Below, in pieces: positions 11,766 through 11,785 of a stretch of DNA of 11,785 bases; position 1 is the stretch's first letter; each line of letters begins with the position of its first letter. Below the pieces are notes generated by a model, which ran no database searches, was not told the DNA's origin, and saw nothing but the letters and a program-made list of their open reading frames with translations. Made by a program: the position numbers and the translations under genes. Source of the DNA: CAYTYZ01 sp964442385 (lineage in GTDB: Bacteria; Patescibacteriota; Microgenomatia; UBA12405); contig CAYTYZ010000024.1 of assembly GCA_964442385.1 (NCBI GenBank), positions 1 to 11,785 on the forward strand. Direction: 5' to 3'.

Positions 11766-11785
11766 AAAGCAGTGGTTTTGTGGCT

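Noticed and set aside
1..11785. tRNA genes, CRISPR arrays, transposases, integrases or attachment sites
   Set aside because: None found by eye on either strand; no long direct repeats or recognisable recombinase motifs.

Overview
The window looks like chromosomal DNA from a small-genome bacterium of the Candidate Phyla Radiation (Patescibacteria, possibly a Microgenomates-like lineage). This is an inference. It rests on a winged-helix/nucleotidyltransferase-like regulator, a DUF5679-like zinc ribbon, a membrane-anchored DUF3048 protein, a shortened RNase P RNA without a P18 helix, and many starts that lack a Shine-Dalgarno sequence. All genes read with the standard code. No tRNA, CRISPR array, transposase or integrase was seen.

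Layout. Positions 1-3135 (minus strand) hold a tightly packed run: DUF3048 exported protein, winged-helix regulator, AbrB-type small DNA-binding protein, and SecD, which is cut by the window edge. Positions 3171-3457 (plus) hold a 36-residue membrane microprotein overlapping a zinc-ribbon protein. The RNase P RNA gene rnpB (3461-3770, plus) follows directly, with its -10 box overlapping the zinc-ribbon stop codon. Positions 3777-5674 (minus) hold miaA followed by an AI-2E/PerM family membrane protein (TAATG overlap). Positions 5730-9270 (minus) hold a self-contained three-gene module: J-domain/pseudokinase fusion, von Willebrand A (vWA) protein, and a divergent adenylosuccinate-synthetase-like enzyme. 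Positions 9413-11327 (minus) hold ychF, a P-loop kinase and an orphan 93-residue protein. A VOC/glyoxalase-fold gene (11370-11765) runs divergently on the plus strand.

The most interesting part is the 5730-9270 module. Two similar palindromes (GTGT-N7-ACAC, centres 33 bp apart) lie upstream of it, a 13-bp hairpin sits before its last gene, and a strong intrinsic terminator ends it. Its three starts all have good Shine-Dalgarno sequences. Most other transcription units in the window instead show a -10-like hexamer ending only 5-8 nt before the start codon, as expected for leaderless mRNAs. The kinase-like domain has lost its catalytic and metal-binding aspartates, and the PurA-like enzyme has lost the usual aspartate-substrate loop while keeping the catalytic Asp/His pair. 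I read this as a candidate undescribed system that couples a chaperone-recruiting scaffold and a vWA adaptor to an unusual ligase-like nucleotide enzyme. Its function cannot be determined from sequence alone.
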